Position numbers and translations under genes: made by a program. Below, piece after piece: positions 1-11,273 of a DNA stretch of 64,000 bases. The stretch lies in the NCBI RefSeq assembly GCF_000344685.1, contig NW_006920411.1, forward strand, positions 1,328,623-1,392,622, given 5' to 3'. This DNA is from Gloeophyllum trabeum ATCC 11539 (Eukaryota; Basidiomycota; Agaricomycetes; Gloeophyllales; Gloeophyllaceae). Within the stretch, counting starts at the first letter, position 1. Every line of letters starts with the position of its first letter. Below the pieces are notes generated by a model. That model searched no databases. It was not told the DNA's origin and saw only the letters and a program-made list of their open reading frames with translations.

Positions 1-599
1 AAGCTCTGTGACGGCCACGTCAGAAGCAGCCTTGTAGGCCTCGAGCGACTTGTCGGCGCTCTCCTTCCGGCGGTCGCCAGTGGCGAACTCCGCGAGGTAG
101 CGGTGGTAGTCACCCTTCCTGTCGTCACGATGCTACGTCAACGTCATGTGACTCGGAAGAAGAATACGGTACGAACATCTTGTGGTAGAAGACCTTCGAC
201 TCGCCAGAGGCAGCAGAAGGGATCAGGTGCTTGTCGAGGACGTCCAAGATGTCCTCGCAAATCTTGGCCAGCTCGGACTCAATCTTCTCCCTGTAACCCT
301 TAATCATCTGGACCTGGGCTTCGTTGCCCTTCGACTCCTCCTTCTGCTCGATTGAGGAGACAATTCTCCACGAAGCACGGCGGGCACCGATGACGTTCTT
401 GTATGCCACCGATAGGAGGTTGCGCTCCTCAACAGTGAGCTCCTGGTCTGACGAAGCGACGCGCTTCATGTTCTCAACCATCTCTGCATACAAATCAGTC
501 CCTGATCGGCGGACGCGGCCACGTCAACGTACCCTCATACCTCTCAGCCTGCTCAGCGAGCTTGGCGAGGTAAACGGAGTCTTCACGCGACTGGGACAT
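1..599 (-). CDS. 14-3-3 protein (3' part outside window)
   Basis: A phosphoserine/threonine-binding adaptor of the 14-3-3 family, a dimeric cytosolic regulator of kinases, cell cycle and metabolism. The start ATG (597-599) opens [20 protein letters not shown], the typical N-terminal helix. Exon 1 is 533-599. A 49 nt intron (484-532, GTACGT..CAG) restores [12 protein letters not shown]. Exon 2 is 177-483 and carries [20 protein letters not shown], the family signature. A second intron (119-176) restores [13 protein letters not shown] in exon 3, which runs off the window at base 1 after the [12 protein letters not shown] helix. No disabling lesion is visible in the part seen. Two overlapping ACGCGT sites lie just upstream. 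The family call is very secure; which paralogue it is cannot be told. Confidence 0.96.
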
Positions 600-1219
600 C
601 TAAACGCGACAGCAGTGAGGAACGCGACGGAACGCGTCGACGCGTGCAGAACGTACTGTAGAAGAGGAGATATTGACTGGAACACGCGAGGGTCAGTGCA
701 ACGTGCAGGACAGAGAAGAGGGCAGACTGACACGATAAGGAAAAGGCGGTTGGGGCGAGCGCAGGTGATGATGGGTGTAAAAGTGAAAGCAAGCGGTTAA
801 AGTCACAAAATTAAATTCCCCCTGGGCAAAGGGTTGCGACATCACTGGGTTCAGGGTTCCCACAAACAAGCGCAAACACAGCGTTCCCACGCACCCTGGT
901 GGCCTTCAACAACACCCCTGATGTCGATGTATGCGGCGTCCTTTCTTCGTCTCTATCACTGCCGTCGCTACATGCAATTTGTTTTTGCTCTATCAGAGTC
1001 ACCGCTGTGTTGCTCAGCCTGACCCAACGCGTTTTAGATGTATCAATGTATCAGGACGCAAATTCGCGCGCAGACATTGTCGGTGTCAGTGCATATCTTT
1101 GGAAGCCTCGTACGACAATGCAATCCGATATGAATGTCTGACTGATACACAAAGAAGCCCGTTTGCGTGCTATCCTAGACAACCCTTGACCCATCCATTA
1201 ACGCCCCAATATGAGGGTC
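600..1219. other. Intergenic: 14-3-3 promoter and S28 peptidase 3' flank
   Basis: About 620 bases between the 14-3-3 start and the stop codon of the next gene, both on the minus strand. No convincing coding potential. It contains two ACGCGT hexamers (632-637 and 640-645) close to the 14-3-3 start, which resemble MBF/MCB sites. I see no other structure. Confidence 0.6.
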
Positions 1220-3350
1220 TCAGGGTTTCTTCCACTGTGATAGCCACGTCTTCATATAGCCAAGCGCCTCATTCTGCACATTCATGACCGTGGCATCCAC
1301 TTCCGCATTTGCCACGATCAGGTCGGAGCAGTGGTATCCATCGCCTACCGCGATAGGCTGTGTGGGGGTACTCGGGACGTATACCCCATCAGCGGAGACA
1401 GTGGCCTCTCTCCATGGATCCCCTATCAATGGAACAAGGTTGCGTCAGCTTTCCTGTCATTGTCCGCACGTGGACTGATGGTTAACTGGATACCACATAC
1501 GTTGACCATTGGCGAAGAAAAGTCTATCGACTTGCAGGTTCCAACCATGGTACTTCGCGTTAGTCGCCGTGACATTTGGAACAGGCCAGGTCGGGAATGC
1601 TTCTGGGAACATGTAAGAGCATTGACGCTGGAACGACAGATGTCAGTTATCTTCCATGCCAGCGCATCTCTGATATACGCATACCTCATCGTACGCAGGC
1701 TGGACAAGCCGGGTGACGAGAGTCGGCCAGTTGGGCGGGGCGCCGTCCTGGAGGAATCCTACTTCCGTGCAGCTGTGAAGCATACCAAGTTAGCATACGA
1801 GCCGCGGCTATCTGAAAGGTAGTCTCACACGATCCATTCCCAAGACCTTCCTGCATTGTCGATCGAAGTGTCAGTCCAGTACGATTGGCTCTGATCATAT
1901 GTTCCCAAACAATCCCTGTAGAACGTCAACTTGGTGCGCTTATTACGCGAGTTATGATACTCACTCAGCGTCTGCGTCGCCGCAGACTGAAGACAATCAT
2001 CAGTGTCCTCTCCGGCGCCAAAATGCTGTGACTTACGAATTGGATAATAGACGTTGGCGAAATACGAGCCCCATGCCTGAAGGGCGTGCTCAAGGCCCCA
2101 GCCGGTGGCAGGCGCACTGACGCCATTCTTGACCTCCAAAGCATCACAGAACTGGAAGAACTGCGCGCCTGGTCCGGTGTCGGGTGAGAGAGACTGCCAG
2201 TCCCATAGGTTATTCCGCACTGCCCTTGTGCGTGAGTATAGCGAATCGCGGAACAAGAATCCTTTGACCTACGAGCGCCTGCAACATCGTCCAAGTGCGT
2301 CACGTTGCTCATTCCGAACTGGGCTTTCAGAGCAGCGATCTGGGATGGCGTCCCCGACGTGAAGACTTGGTCCATGTGCGCGATAACGGCTTCTACGTCT
2401 GCAGAGCAGTTCCTCGGCATATACTGGCGGATTGGTTCGAAATAACCCCAGTAGTCACTGCAAACAAATAATTTTAGTTGCCATTTCTGACGGAACTAGT
2501 GTTACTCACAGGATGGCTTCCACTACGGCCGAAGATGCATAGCCAGCGTAGAACACATCGGGCTGGCTACAGGACCGTCAACAGCTGAGCGTCCTCCAGA
2601 AGTACGGATACTCACTCAACCATGGTCCAGCCCGTGAGCGCCCCAGAGTAGCTTCCGCCAATCAGAATCCACGGGGCTTGATCTGGTGTCACGGCGTCAC
2701 CGCCAGGCATAGGTAGCTTCACATTCTTAGCGAAGTAGACCAAGTCCTGCACCGCTTGCTCGATGGTGTGCACTCTAAAACTCTGAGAGCTCAAGTCTGG
2801 GTACGGGTTGGACAGACCATAGAACCGGTGCTCCAGAACAATGGTGGCGCCGTTCTGCTGCTGCGCAATGCGGCCATTGATCGTCCTGTTCGTCAGGTAA
2901 CCGGTGTAACCTGTCAAAGAGGGACGGATTTTTAGAAGCAAAGATCGGACATACTGCGGTCATATACGCACCCGCAGCATTCACCTCCCCTGGGGTCATC
3001 AAGATGATGGGACCGCCTGCACACTCAATTGTAAGTCATAGCAACGAGCGTTCAAGTTCGCATCACTGACCCTCTTCGTAGTTTTCCCATGTGTGCCAGT
3101 AGCGTTGCTGGAACGTACCCAAGCTAGGATTGTTATGATCAATCAACTGCTCGAAGTAATAGGTGGTGTTGTAAGGGGGGATGACCGTCCCGTTGCGACT
3201 GGTGACGGCCGTGTCCGAGGGCGCGTCCATCGCGGGGGCCGCAGGGATTGGAGGCAGGTTGCCGTTCGGCCTCCCATCGCGAGTAAGAGCAGCCACCAAG
3301 GAGGTGAGAACGAAAGGTAAACCATATCTCAGAAGACCTCGGCCAGCCAT
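1220..3350 (-). CDS. Secreted serine carboxypeptidase, peptidase family S28
   Basis: A serine peptidase of the S28 family (prolyl-carboxypeptidase/DPP7 type), which trims peptides next to proline, usually in secretions or the vacuole. The N-terminus (3350 down) has a signal-peptide-like hydrophobic stretch followed by YFEQLIDHNNPSLGTFQQRY, a hallmark of S28. The next exons give LEHRFYGLSNPYP and the nucleophile motif GGSYSG. The C-terminal exons give ANGQRDPWREATVSADG (joined over an intron that starts GTATGTGG) and DGYHCSDL with the expected catalytic His, ending LGYMKTWLSQWKKP. At least five introns. Nothing looks broken. Family is secure; exact specificity and secretion are inferred. Confidence 0.92.
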
Positions 3351-4433
3351 GTTGACCAGAGTACGTGCTACCGCTGCCTCAGGCTACTGTCCGGGGAAGG
3401 CACTGGCGGGGAGGGCCCGGCGCAAGAAGATCACTTGAGGTTCTTATAGGTCTAACCGCGTCGCACGCATACCGGGCTTCTAAGCAGATAGCGTTTTTGG
3501 ACTGGCTGCGAAGGTACATACTGTGTCACTCTCTAGTGGTCCATATGGAAATGCCGCGATAACCTGGAAATGCCGCAATTTCGCGTGGCATGACGCTGCT
3601 TCTAAATCCCACCACCGGAGAAACAACTCCCTGATATTGTGAAGTAAGAAAAGAGCGGAAGGCAGAGACGATTATGCATCCAGAGCAGGAGATAGATTGC
3701 AGCATTCAGGTAGAACTCGGAAGCTTATTGGAAGGTTTACTGGGTGGTGGTTTGGCTCGAGATATTACCCTGAATGGTAACGCATGTCAAGATCTAGGCC
3801 AAAGCGATCTCAGATCTTCTGGATCTCCTCTCCAGATCTCACGTTGCTTGCTGGTTTCGTTTCGTGGACGAGACGTTCGTCGGTGAAGCTATAGCTTGCG
3901 GCAGTTCTAACATTGGCCATGGTGCTCATTCAGGTAGCAGCAGCCACGCCTGATTTTATGCTACTGCGTAGTAATCGCCCTCATTCGACCCTCACGTCTA
4001 AAAGCCATGACATACAGATCGAAATGGGTGGTCACCCGTCCAGCTTCACGTTCTCTGCAATTGGTCAAGTAGGACCAAAGTAGGACGACGGCGCTCCGTC
4101 CAATTACACAGTACTTACAAAGGCTGAGGATATACTTATTGCTGATATATTGATGTCCAGCAGACGCGTTGCTGTGGCGTATACAAGCCTGACTTGCTCG
4201 CTGTAGGCACCACTATCTTCAACGTTGGCTCTTGGCTCTGGACCAGGCTGCATAGTGTCTGTAAAGCTCTTTCTCGAATCTTTCTTCGTAGGACCAGCGC
4301 TACGTCATGAAGACGCGTACAGTAACGCGACGCGTTATACGCGTCCTGTCACGCTTCCGTTGGTACAATAGCCATATTATTATCCACTTCCTTCTCCGCC
4401 ACCACCAACCTCCACGTCTCTTCCCTCTCAAAC
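3351..4433. other. Divergent intergenic region, 1.1 kb
   Basis: It separates the divergently transcribed S28 peptidase and the orphan gene at 4434. No believable ORF: the short frames here have no recognisable domain and no splice logic. It carries a cluster of GATC-rich 6-mers around 3790-3840 (several AGATCT copies) and four ACGCGT hexamers near its right end, which are listed separately. Confidence 0.6.
4164..4344. promoter_or_regulatory. Cluster of four ACGCGT (MCB-like) sites
   Basis: ACGCGT hexamers lie at 4164-4169, 4313-4318, 4330-4335 and 4339-4344, the last three within 32 bases and about 90-120 bases upstream of the ATG at 4434. ACGCGT is the MluI cell-cycle box bound by MBF (Mbp1/Swi6; Res1/2-Cdc10 in fission yeast) at G1/S genes. 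Presence and spacing are seen directly. Function is inferred, because single copies occur elsewhere in this GC-rich window. Confidence 0.5.
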
Positions 4434-5128
4434 ATGACAAGCTTGTCAGATTCCACTAACTCGAAGAAGCGCAAGTCGGACGCTTCTACTGGCTCTAAGG
4501 CCAAACGCGCCCGCACTGGCGCCGCCGCCGCGGTAGACGCTATCCTTGCGAACCCCGACTCGTACGACGTCCCTGAAGACAAAGATACGGCCCGCAAGCT
4601 CCTTGTTGAGCTAGCCGAATATGCGAGGAGTCTTGAGGGAGCGCTTGCTACCAGCGGGTCGGCGGTGCAACCCAAGTCTAAGGAAGAACTCGAGGAGGCC
4701 GCAGAGAAAGTTAGGAAGGCCGCTGTCAGTGGTATCAAGAAACAGATGAAGGTTTGTGATTATACAACCCCTGTCTGTATTAACTCTGATGCACGCGCAT
4801 TCAGTGGAAGGACTCTTGCAAGACGGGGACGGCGAAGTGGTCGTACGATGGCATATGCCCGGACCCTCTGGTCTTCGGCACAATGATGGGACTGGGTGGA
4901 CCTCCCAAGTTCAAGACGAAGAAGATACCCAAGGACGAATTCGAGAACTTGATTGGAGATATCTCGGTACCCGTCAGGTAGGCAGAGAGGTTCTGATCCT
5001 GGAGCATATACTCATCCTAGTGGCGCGGCAGATATGATGAGTTGATCATCACCAGTAAGGATATCAATGTTCACTGGAAAGACAGTGGCGAGTTCAAGTT
5101 CAGTGGTTCGTACGGGAGGATTCGGTGA
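4434..5128 (+). CDS. Lysine-rich protein of unknown function
   Basis: I do not recognise this protein. Three exons join cleanly: MTSLSDSTNSKKRKSDASTG.. to KQMK (end 4749), then WKDSCKTGTAKWSYDGICPD.. to ISVPV, then RYDELIITSKDINVHWKDSG.. ending FSGSYGRIR. The introns are GT-AG and about 54-57 nt. The N-terminal third is basic and Ser/Ala-rich with nuclear-localisation-like KKRK and KAKRAR. The middle is helical and acidic (EELEEAAEKVRKAA). The C-terminal half has a compact Trp/Gly-rich fold (WKD..W..GICPDPLVFGTMMGLGG). Splicing that keeps a globular-looking end suggests a real gene, possibly nuclear. The MCB-like cluster upstream hints at cell-cycle expression. No function should be assigned. 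Confidence 0.75.
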
Positions 5129-5422
5129 ATTCGAAAAGCAATGCATTGTCCATCTTACTTACCTTAAGGTGACCTAACTATCCAATTGCGTACGATGAAC
5201 AGAACCACTGATGTAGCCTTGACTATAGGAGACTGCAGTCATTCCAACGGTGTGATCATCATTATGCTACATGCTTCACTGTAATTATTCTAGCTGCTTT
5301 CGAATATTTTGTCCTGGCTCGTTCGTATGTGAATGGAATGCGATTTCGATTTCGTGAGGGTTATGCACGCTCCGTCCGTGCTACAGCCAAAGTGCGTGCT
5401 TGAGGGCCATGCGGGCATACCG
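5129..5422. other. Convergent intergenic spacer
   Basis: About 290 bases between two convergent genes. AT-richer than its neighbours and probably holding both 3' UTRs. Nothing else seen. Confidence 0.6.
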
Positions 5423-6232
5423 CTATGAATGCCCATATACTTCCATGCATCGTCTCTGGAATGCGTCTACCATGAGTTTTGAGACTTGCCCGAAGAACGT
5501 GACCGACACGGTTGCGTGGAGAGGATTCGCAAACGCGTAAGCAAGGTCTAGAGTAACAAGCGTCCCAGGATGTTTCCGGCTGGCTAGGGTTGACTCTGGT
5601 CCGCTCAGCTGTGCCACGTCCGGATTCCGAGGTCCAGAGAGCGGGGGATCTCGTCTAGGAGCGTTCGCGAGCTGAGACGGGAGCTCGTGGAACCTCCACG
5701 TAGTCGTCAGACTCTTGAACAATGGGCTTGACGAAGAGGCCGTTGCCTTTCAGAATGTCAGCATGCTGTGAATCGCAGTGGTGTGCCCCGAGTCGCTGAC
5801 CTCTACAGATTCATACGGCGTGCACACCACCTTGCTGATGTAGCTCTCCTTGAAAGACAGAAACCCGACAGTCAATTCCGCTTCCAGCTGCTTCACGGAT
5901 GGAGACCCTCCCTTGGGTGCTGGTGGTGTCATGATACGAGCGCCAGTGCAGAACGGTACAAAACGAGGATACGAGGCCACGTCGGCGACAACGTCATATA
6001 ACTCTTCCCGAGTGTAACTGGTTAACCCGTTAACTTAGACTGGCGTGTAATCGAGGAGGTATAAGGTCGGACTAGCGTACGGCAAGACCTTGCGTTCATG
6101 ATACGTCTGCGGCTTGGAACCATTGTCGGGGAATGGAGAGAACGACGATAGACTGAAGATATGCCTGCGCCGGCATACGGGTACATGGGAGCACTTTAGA
6201 GCGAGTTTGCGTATTTGCGATCGACTTGCCAT
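5423..6232 (-). CDS. COQ10: Coenzyme Q-binding protein COQ10, mitochondrial START-domain protein
   Basis: A lipid-binding START/polyketide-cyclase-fold protein that helps coenzyme Q work in the mitochondrial respiratory chain. The start at 6232 gives MASRSQIRKLALKCSHVPV, an Arg/Ser-rich mitochondrial targeting sequence. The core follows: RKVLP joined over an intron (donor GTACGCTAG) to YTREELYDVVADVASYPRF, VPFCTGARI, ELTVGFLSFKESYISKV, and after a second intron (GTCAGC..AAAG) ATASSSSPLFKSLTTTW, then LDLAYAFANPLHATVSVTFF and KLMVDAFQRRCMEVYG. These match COQ10 along its whole length. The spacer between TTTWRF and LVTLDLAYAF is longer than usual and Pro-rich, a lineage-specific insert. Convergent with the orphan gene. 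Confidence 0.93.
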
Positions 6233-6814
6233 GAACGTCCGCGTCAAGCACCGTGAGACGCTCGGTCCACTTCGAATAGAGCCGTGTGGGTCCGGAAGTA
6301 CATACAGCAGATAGGAACGTCGCACTTAAACTGATAGATCATCAGAGGACTCAGAGCAACAAGGGGTTATACATGAACTATTGAAAGGGGCCGGAGGGGT
6401 GTCGGAGTCTCGACCCAAATAACGGCGAGGACGTTCGACTAACGCAGTTGTCCATTGTCATCGACATGAGCTCGGTACCCAGAAACGCCCATGAGCACAC
6501 GCACGAGCCAGTCTGCTGGTTCACCTGCGGGAGACACGATAATGGCTTGTGTCATTGCCCCTTCTCCAGAATGGGAGCGTCAATCATCACTTGCACGATG
6601 GTGGGCACGGAAGATCATACAATAGCTCGACGCAAGCACCGCGCCGAGGCTGCATAGTTTAATACTGTGTAGAACACGTCGGAATGATCAGCATACACTA
6701 AGCACCGGTCTCGTAAGTGGTATTTGGATGTCCCGAAGATGAAGAGAGGGCATGTCGCAGCGTGAGTGCTTGGATCTACGGCCGGGGTAAGGAACTCGAG
6801 AGAATGTGCATCTT
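6233..6814. other. Intergenic, COQ10 upstream / zinc-knuckle gene 3' flank
   Basis: About 580 bases between two minus-strand genes. No supported ORF or RNA gene seen. Confidence 0.5.
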
Positions 6815-7567
6815 CTAAGCAGCCGCGAATTCCGCATTTTCGGGGCAGTCCCTAGCGATCTGGGATATGTAAGCACTTCGGATTAACTCTGATAGTGTTC
6901 ACGGGACTTACATGTCCTTCCTGTTGGCATTTGTAGCAGGTCTTGCTCCTATTGGCACCAGGAGCCATCTCGGTAGTGGTTCCTGGAGCGGCAAGGCAAT
7001 CCCTACGACACGTATATGATGAACGGCAAATAAGCTAGGATATAATGGCATACCTCGCCATATGGTTGGGCCCGCCGCATCGATAACACTTCACAGGGGG
7101 CAAGGTGGACGTGTTAAGAGCACGGCCAGGGGGAGGGGCACGCGACGCGAAACCAGTTCCGCCGGTCCCGCTAGGGCAGAGACGAGCAATGTGCCCAAAC
7201 CGACCACAATTCTTTAAGGAAAGCGAAGTCAGACATGCCCAGCAGCTTCGTGCCGTCTGATAACCTACGTAGCACTTCTGACCACCTCCTTGTACCCTGA
7301 GGCTCGGACATTCGGCCTGGATGTGACCAACGCCTCCGCACGAGTAGCACTGCTTCATGGAAGCAGTGCGAGGCTGAGGACACGCAGAAGACTCATGGCC
7401 GGGTTGGCGACAATTGTAGCAGAGACGCTGTTCCGAAGTGCAGTTCTCCGCAATGTGCCCCACTTCACCCTCAAACGTGAGCACAAGAATGAATGTTCTC
7501 TGGACAATGTAGGCTACATACTGTTCCCGCACTTGAAGCATCCCTTCCTAGAAAACTGATACGCCAT
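6815..7567 (-). CDS. CCHC zinc-knuckle nucleic-acid-binding protein, CNBP/Gis2/Byr3-like
   Basis: A small protein made almost entirely of CCHC zinc knuckles that bind single-stranded RNA or DNA; fungal Gis2/Byr3 act in translation control and stress granules. The ATG at 7565-7567 opens MAYQFSRKGCFKCGN. Splicing over short introns yields six knuckles: CFKCGNMGHIAENC, CYNCRQPGHESSAC, CYSCGGVGHIQAEC, CYNCGRFGHIARLC, CYRCGGPNHMARDC and CYKCQQEGHIARDC. Between knuckles 4 and 5 lies a Gly/Pro/Ala linker. It ends PENAEFAAA with TAG at 6815-6817. Introns cut through knuckles 1, 4, 5 and 6, and every proposed join restores an intact CCHC, which is strong support. Cytosolic by family. Confidence 0.93.
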
Positions 7568-10023
7568 CCCGATATCCTGCTAATTGAATTACTCCCACCG
7601 GAGATACTACCAAATTTCCGCGACCAGGCGTACCTCCAGATACCCTCACTTCACTTCACTCTGCAAATTCCCTTTGCCTTCCTTCCTTCCTTCCCTTACC
7701 CTCCCGCGCGTATGCGAGGACGATACTGACAGAGGTGATGGTTGGGATGAGAATCAGTTAGGAAGTCCCTGCCGCCGGAATGAATCAGCGGCACCGCCCC
7801 TAACGGAGTTCCAATGGCCCCTGACCAATTGTAAGGTTCCCTCCTTACCGTCTGCGAAACCACGCAAGAATAGACTATAACGCCATGCTACGGTGCATAT
7901 GCTGACTCGGAGGCCCTGAAGCCAAACACCGAGGAAAGATGGCCGGCCACGATGAAGTCCTTCTTTTCCCGTTTCGAGCGCGCAGAGCATCCGTCTTGAA
8001 CTCGTCTGGCGCCCTGCCCTGCTTCACGTACCTTCTGCGCATGATCACGCCTATCGTCCCCTTCTAGACTGCTGCCAATGAATCCGGCGCGCCTTGTATT
8101 CCGGTAGTACTCCGGGGAATAGCCTTGTCGAGCATGTTAGCCGTAGCGGCCATCTGTCGGTGTCGGCCGGGCTCTGATGCAATCGGCGGACGTCAGTCCC
8201 TTAAGTGCGCCTTTGCGCTCACAAGAATGATGTAGTTTGTCCTCCTCCCCTCTGCACCGAGCCTGGTGGGCCCCGGTAGGCTTCACGCTCAGTTCTCCTC
8301 CCGGATTTCGCTCATCTTTTGTCATGCATAGTGATGGCGGCTGTAGATGCCACCCATCTCCCAGAGTGCCGCCGACCTGCGGGCATTTTAACGTCGCGCT
8401 TCTTGTGAGGTTGTCCAGGCGACTTCCCTCGAGAGGTGTGTATTGCCGTCAGATGTTCGTCGACCCCAACCTGAGATTTTTGGAAGCCGCCATTCTCTTG
8501 TGACGCCACTGTCCAGTCTCCCAAGGTGCGCGAAAGCAAGTGCGCGAAGTACTGGCCGCACGTATGCGAGAAGGGTTCCGGTTTTACGTTCTTAGCCGCC
8601 GTCCTCAGCGGGTACGCTACACATGCTTGACGATATTTCACCAGACCTCAGATGATGACGCAGATATGCTGGAGTACGGGTCCTGTAGTTGCTGGTGTAA
8701 CGTTGTTACCCGAAAATTCCACTCATTTGCTAAGTCATCGTCTTGCATTGCCCCTCTGAGTGTTCGGTCGTTCCATTGATGAGAGCGGGAAGTGAATCTC
8801 CAGACATTGCCAGATGACCTATCAGTCACCATCATGACACAGGCTTGCTTGTTTTCTTTGACCAAACGTAGGACAAGGGCATTTGATGGATGTTAGGTAT
8901 GCTTCGGTGTGTCAAGTATTTTAGTCTGATGGTGGACACATCTGATTGTAATCAGTGGTGCCCCGAGGGCTGGTGTGGAGGGTTCTCCCGTGCTTCGCGG
9001 GCGCCCTCCCGCGTCCACAGCTCCTCGATACATCTACTCTTCGATGCGGCTCAACGAGAGCTTGTCATTCAATCAATATGAGCACCGTTATTATGTTCGT
9101 GCTTCTTATTGATTGAATCATGCTTCTGTGGGCGACAGCGGGACATACGAACCCCCAGTTGGCTTTTCGTAGCGGTGGATTCCCTTTTCCAGTCGAGCCC
9201 GTCCTCCCGAAACTCGTGAGTTGCCCATTTGGGGCGCCTAAACGCGATGTCCTCGTCAACCGCCCGACCTCCCACTGACTGCGCAACAAGACAAGGCGTG
9301 CAGAGTACTGTAATGCGCAAAAATACAGCGCTACGTATACATGGTCTTCTCGTCACTCACGGATTCTGTTGATTGGATTGGACCTGCACCTTATCCTATT
9401 ATTTGTCCTCCGTATAGCTCCTGTTGTGAGGGCTGCTACATCCAAATGTAGTTGTTGAAGATCAAGGAATCACCCATGTGGCGACACTGCGTATTCCAGC
9501 AGGGAGATGGCTGATAATCTGGATCACGGGCGCCTGTGGGCGGCTCCGCGGGAGAGAGACTGTCTCCTCGGATCTGCACCGCCACTGGCTCAGCACGATC
9601 AACGCGATTTAGGCAACCGTCCGATAAGGAAGGTCATCTCAGTCTTTCTGTTCGTCTCACGCAGCTTAGAAATGTAGTCTTTTCTCCTTGGAGCAGCTCG
9701 CTTCAATAATCATATCACTCATAAGACAAGACCCCTAAGGATCTGGTCGAGGGCCACCCCCGGGAAAAGTTCATCATCATTCATTGCGCCACACGGAATC
9801 ACTGCAGACAGCGAAGCGGTACTCCAGCCCTCTTCTCATGGTCTTCAGACGCTTCGACGGCACGGGCGTGTGCTGAGGCTACTGTGAAGAAGTCTGCTCT
9901 CTGTCATGTACTTAGCGCCCGGAAAGTCTCTAGATGCACCGCGGGACCCACAATGCAGGGAAGAGAATATAAGGACCGCATCTACCTTGTATTCGTTGTG
10001 AGCGACCTGTACTCCTTCACAAA
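7568..10023. other. 2.4 kb without a supported gene
   Basis: The region between the zinc-knuckle gene and the DUF6593 gene. All frames are short and none shows a domain or a spliced continuation that I can support. It includes a pyrimidine-rich tract (about 7660-7700) that likely belongs to the zinc-knuckle promoter, and an AT-rich hairpin at 9067-9118. A non-coding RNA or a fast-evolving orphan gene cannot be excluded. Confidence 0.5.
9067..9118. repeat. Short inverted repeat (hairpin)
   Basis: ATTCAATCAATATGAGCAC (9067-9085) is mirrored by GTGCTTCTTATTGATTGAAT (9099-9118) with a 13-base loop. The arms differ at about two positions. It lies in gene-free DNA and could be a tiny transposon scar or an RNA hairpin. 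Confidence 0.6.
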
Positions 10024-10790
10024 ATGCAATCCCCCGACTTCACTCACTTTAATCCTCTTTCGGCTGCAGGCTGGTGCGGAAAGATTACCAAACAAGGCGA
10101 CGGACGACCTCATACGCCACATCCCTGCTATGCTAGTCGTGGCGGCGGACCACCCCCGTCGGCATACGGCGCCCTTCCGCTTCCCGGATTCCAGCCAATG
10201 TCAACTTCATCGGCCGGAACACTCACGTTCCGCTTCGTCCCCTCTCCTAATAATCACGTTCGATTTATCAACTGCAATATAATAGGACCTAATAATCGAG
10301 TCCTGTATACCATCACCTCCAATGACCCCCATGTAACCATCATGCGGGATTGCCAGAAGGACGTCGCCATTATTGAATGGAGGTCACCGTTCACCATGAT
10401 AGAGATTCGAGGCGGCAAGAAGATGCGCAAGGAAGATTTCCTCAGGCAGATTGTCGGGAAGACGTGAGTCTCACAAATCATCATCCAGACACGGGATCTA
10501 ACATACCCTAGATCGGCACAATGCATGTATTGGCACAACATACCCTACTACTGGACCGCCGACGACGCCCACTTTTATGTGAGTTGCTCCATGTCCCGTG
10601 TGGCGCACATACTAATGCACTGCAGCTTTATTCAGAAAATATATCTTCCCTTCCGCTAGCCATCGTGCGAGCATCGGACCCTTTGTTTGAGATGGAAGTC
10701 TCCCCTGAAGCCGTTCAGACGGGTGTTCTGGAGCCTGCCCTCGTCGCTCTCATCGTGATGCAGTGGAGCCGCGGCGTCATGTGGCATTAA
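10024..10790 (+). CDS. DUF6593-type protein
   Basis: A protein of the agaricomycete-expanded DUF6593 type; its molecular role is unknown. The ATG at 10024 opens MQSPDFTHFNPLSAAGWCGK, then a Gly/Pro/Tyr-rich low-complexity stretch, then the domain: TLTFRFVPSPNNHVRFINCN, VLYTITSNDPHVTIMRD, IIEWRSPFTMIEIRGGKKMR. A 48 nt intron (GTGAGT..TAG) leads to CMYWHNIPYYWTADDAHFY and a second intron to LYSENISSLPLAIVRASD, ending VALIVMQWSRGVMWH. The hydrophobic beta-sandwich pattern with I-E-W-R and the late Trp/Tyr stretch is characteristic. The first exon could start elsewhere, because a CT-rich tract precedes the ATG. The family call rests on memory of these motifs. Confidence 0.82.
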
Positions 10791-11273
10791 CACTGATGTA
10801 GGAGATGCTCGCGGGCGAGACGGGGAAGTTGCATCCTAGTTCTACGGCAGAGCACGTAATATTATATATGTAATCCCAAGTAATATGGCACATTCACTCC
10901 TCTGATGGAATTTCTGTACGCTGACTTTCGAAGCGGTCTCAGCACAGCAACGTCATTTAGGGTTCGGGTCTGTCAGACGGATGGCTGATCGGCATTTCCT
11001 ACAGCACAGTTGACTTCGCGGGAGAACACATCACGGCATACCATCATTCTGACCAGCGGGCGAACTCTAACCAACGGTTACTGATATCTCAACGATGAGG
11101 GACGAACGACGAAGCGCACAGGGACCCTAGCTTTATATTTCCGGGCCGAAAAAAAGTCAAATCAATCGAGATTATACATAGACAAGCGGTGGACTTCAGC
11201 AGCGCCGTTCTCAATGCATGCAAACTCAGACATGTGAGTCCAACCAGGATGGGACGTCGTTGCGCTAACGACT
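10791..11273. other. Convergent intergenic spacer
   Basis: About 480 bases between the DUF6593 gene and the kinase stop. Includes an AT-rich stretch near 10858-10885. No ORF or RNA seen. Confidence 0.5.

Noticed and set aside
632..645. ACGCGT pair upstream of 14-3-3 as a proven MBF promoter
   Set aside because: Single or paired ACGCGT sites occur at several other places in this GC-rich window (for example 1027, 15748, 46382), so this pair alone is not convincing.
3790..3842. AGATCT/GATC-rich palindromic stretch
   Set aside because: Several copies in 50 bases, but no regular spacing and no link to a gene start; too weak to call a regulatory array.
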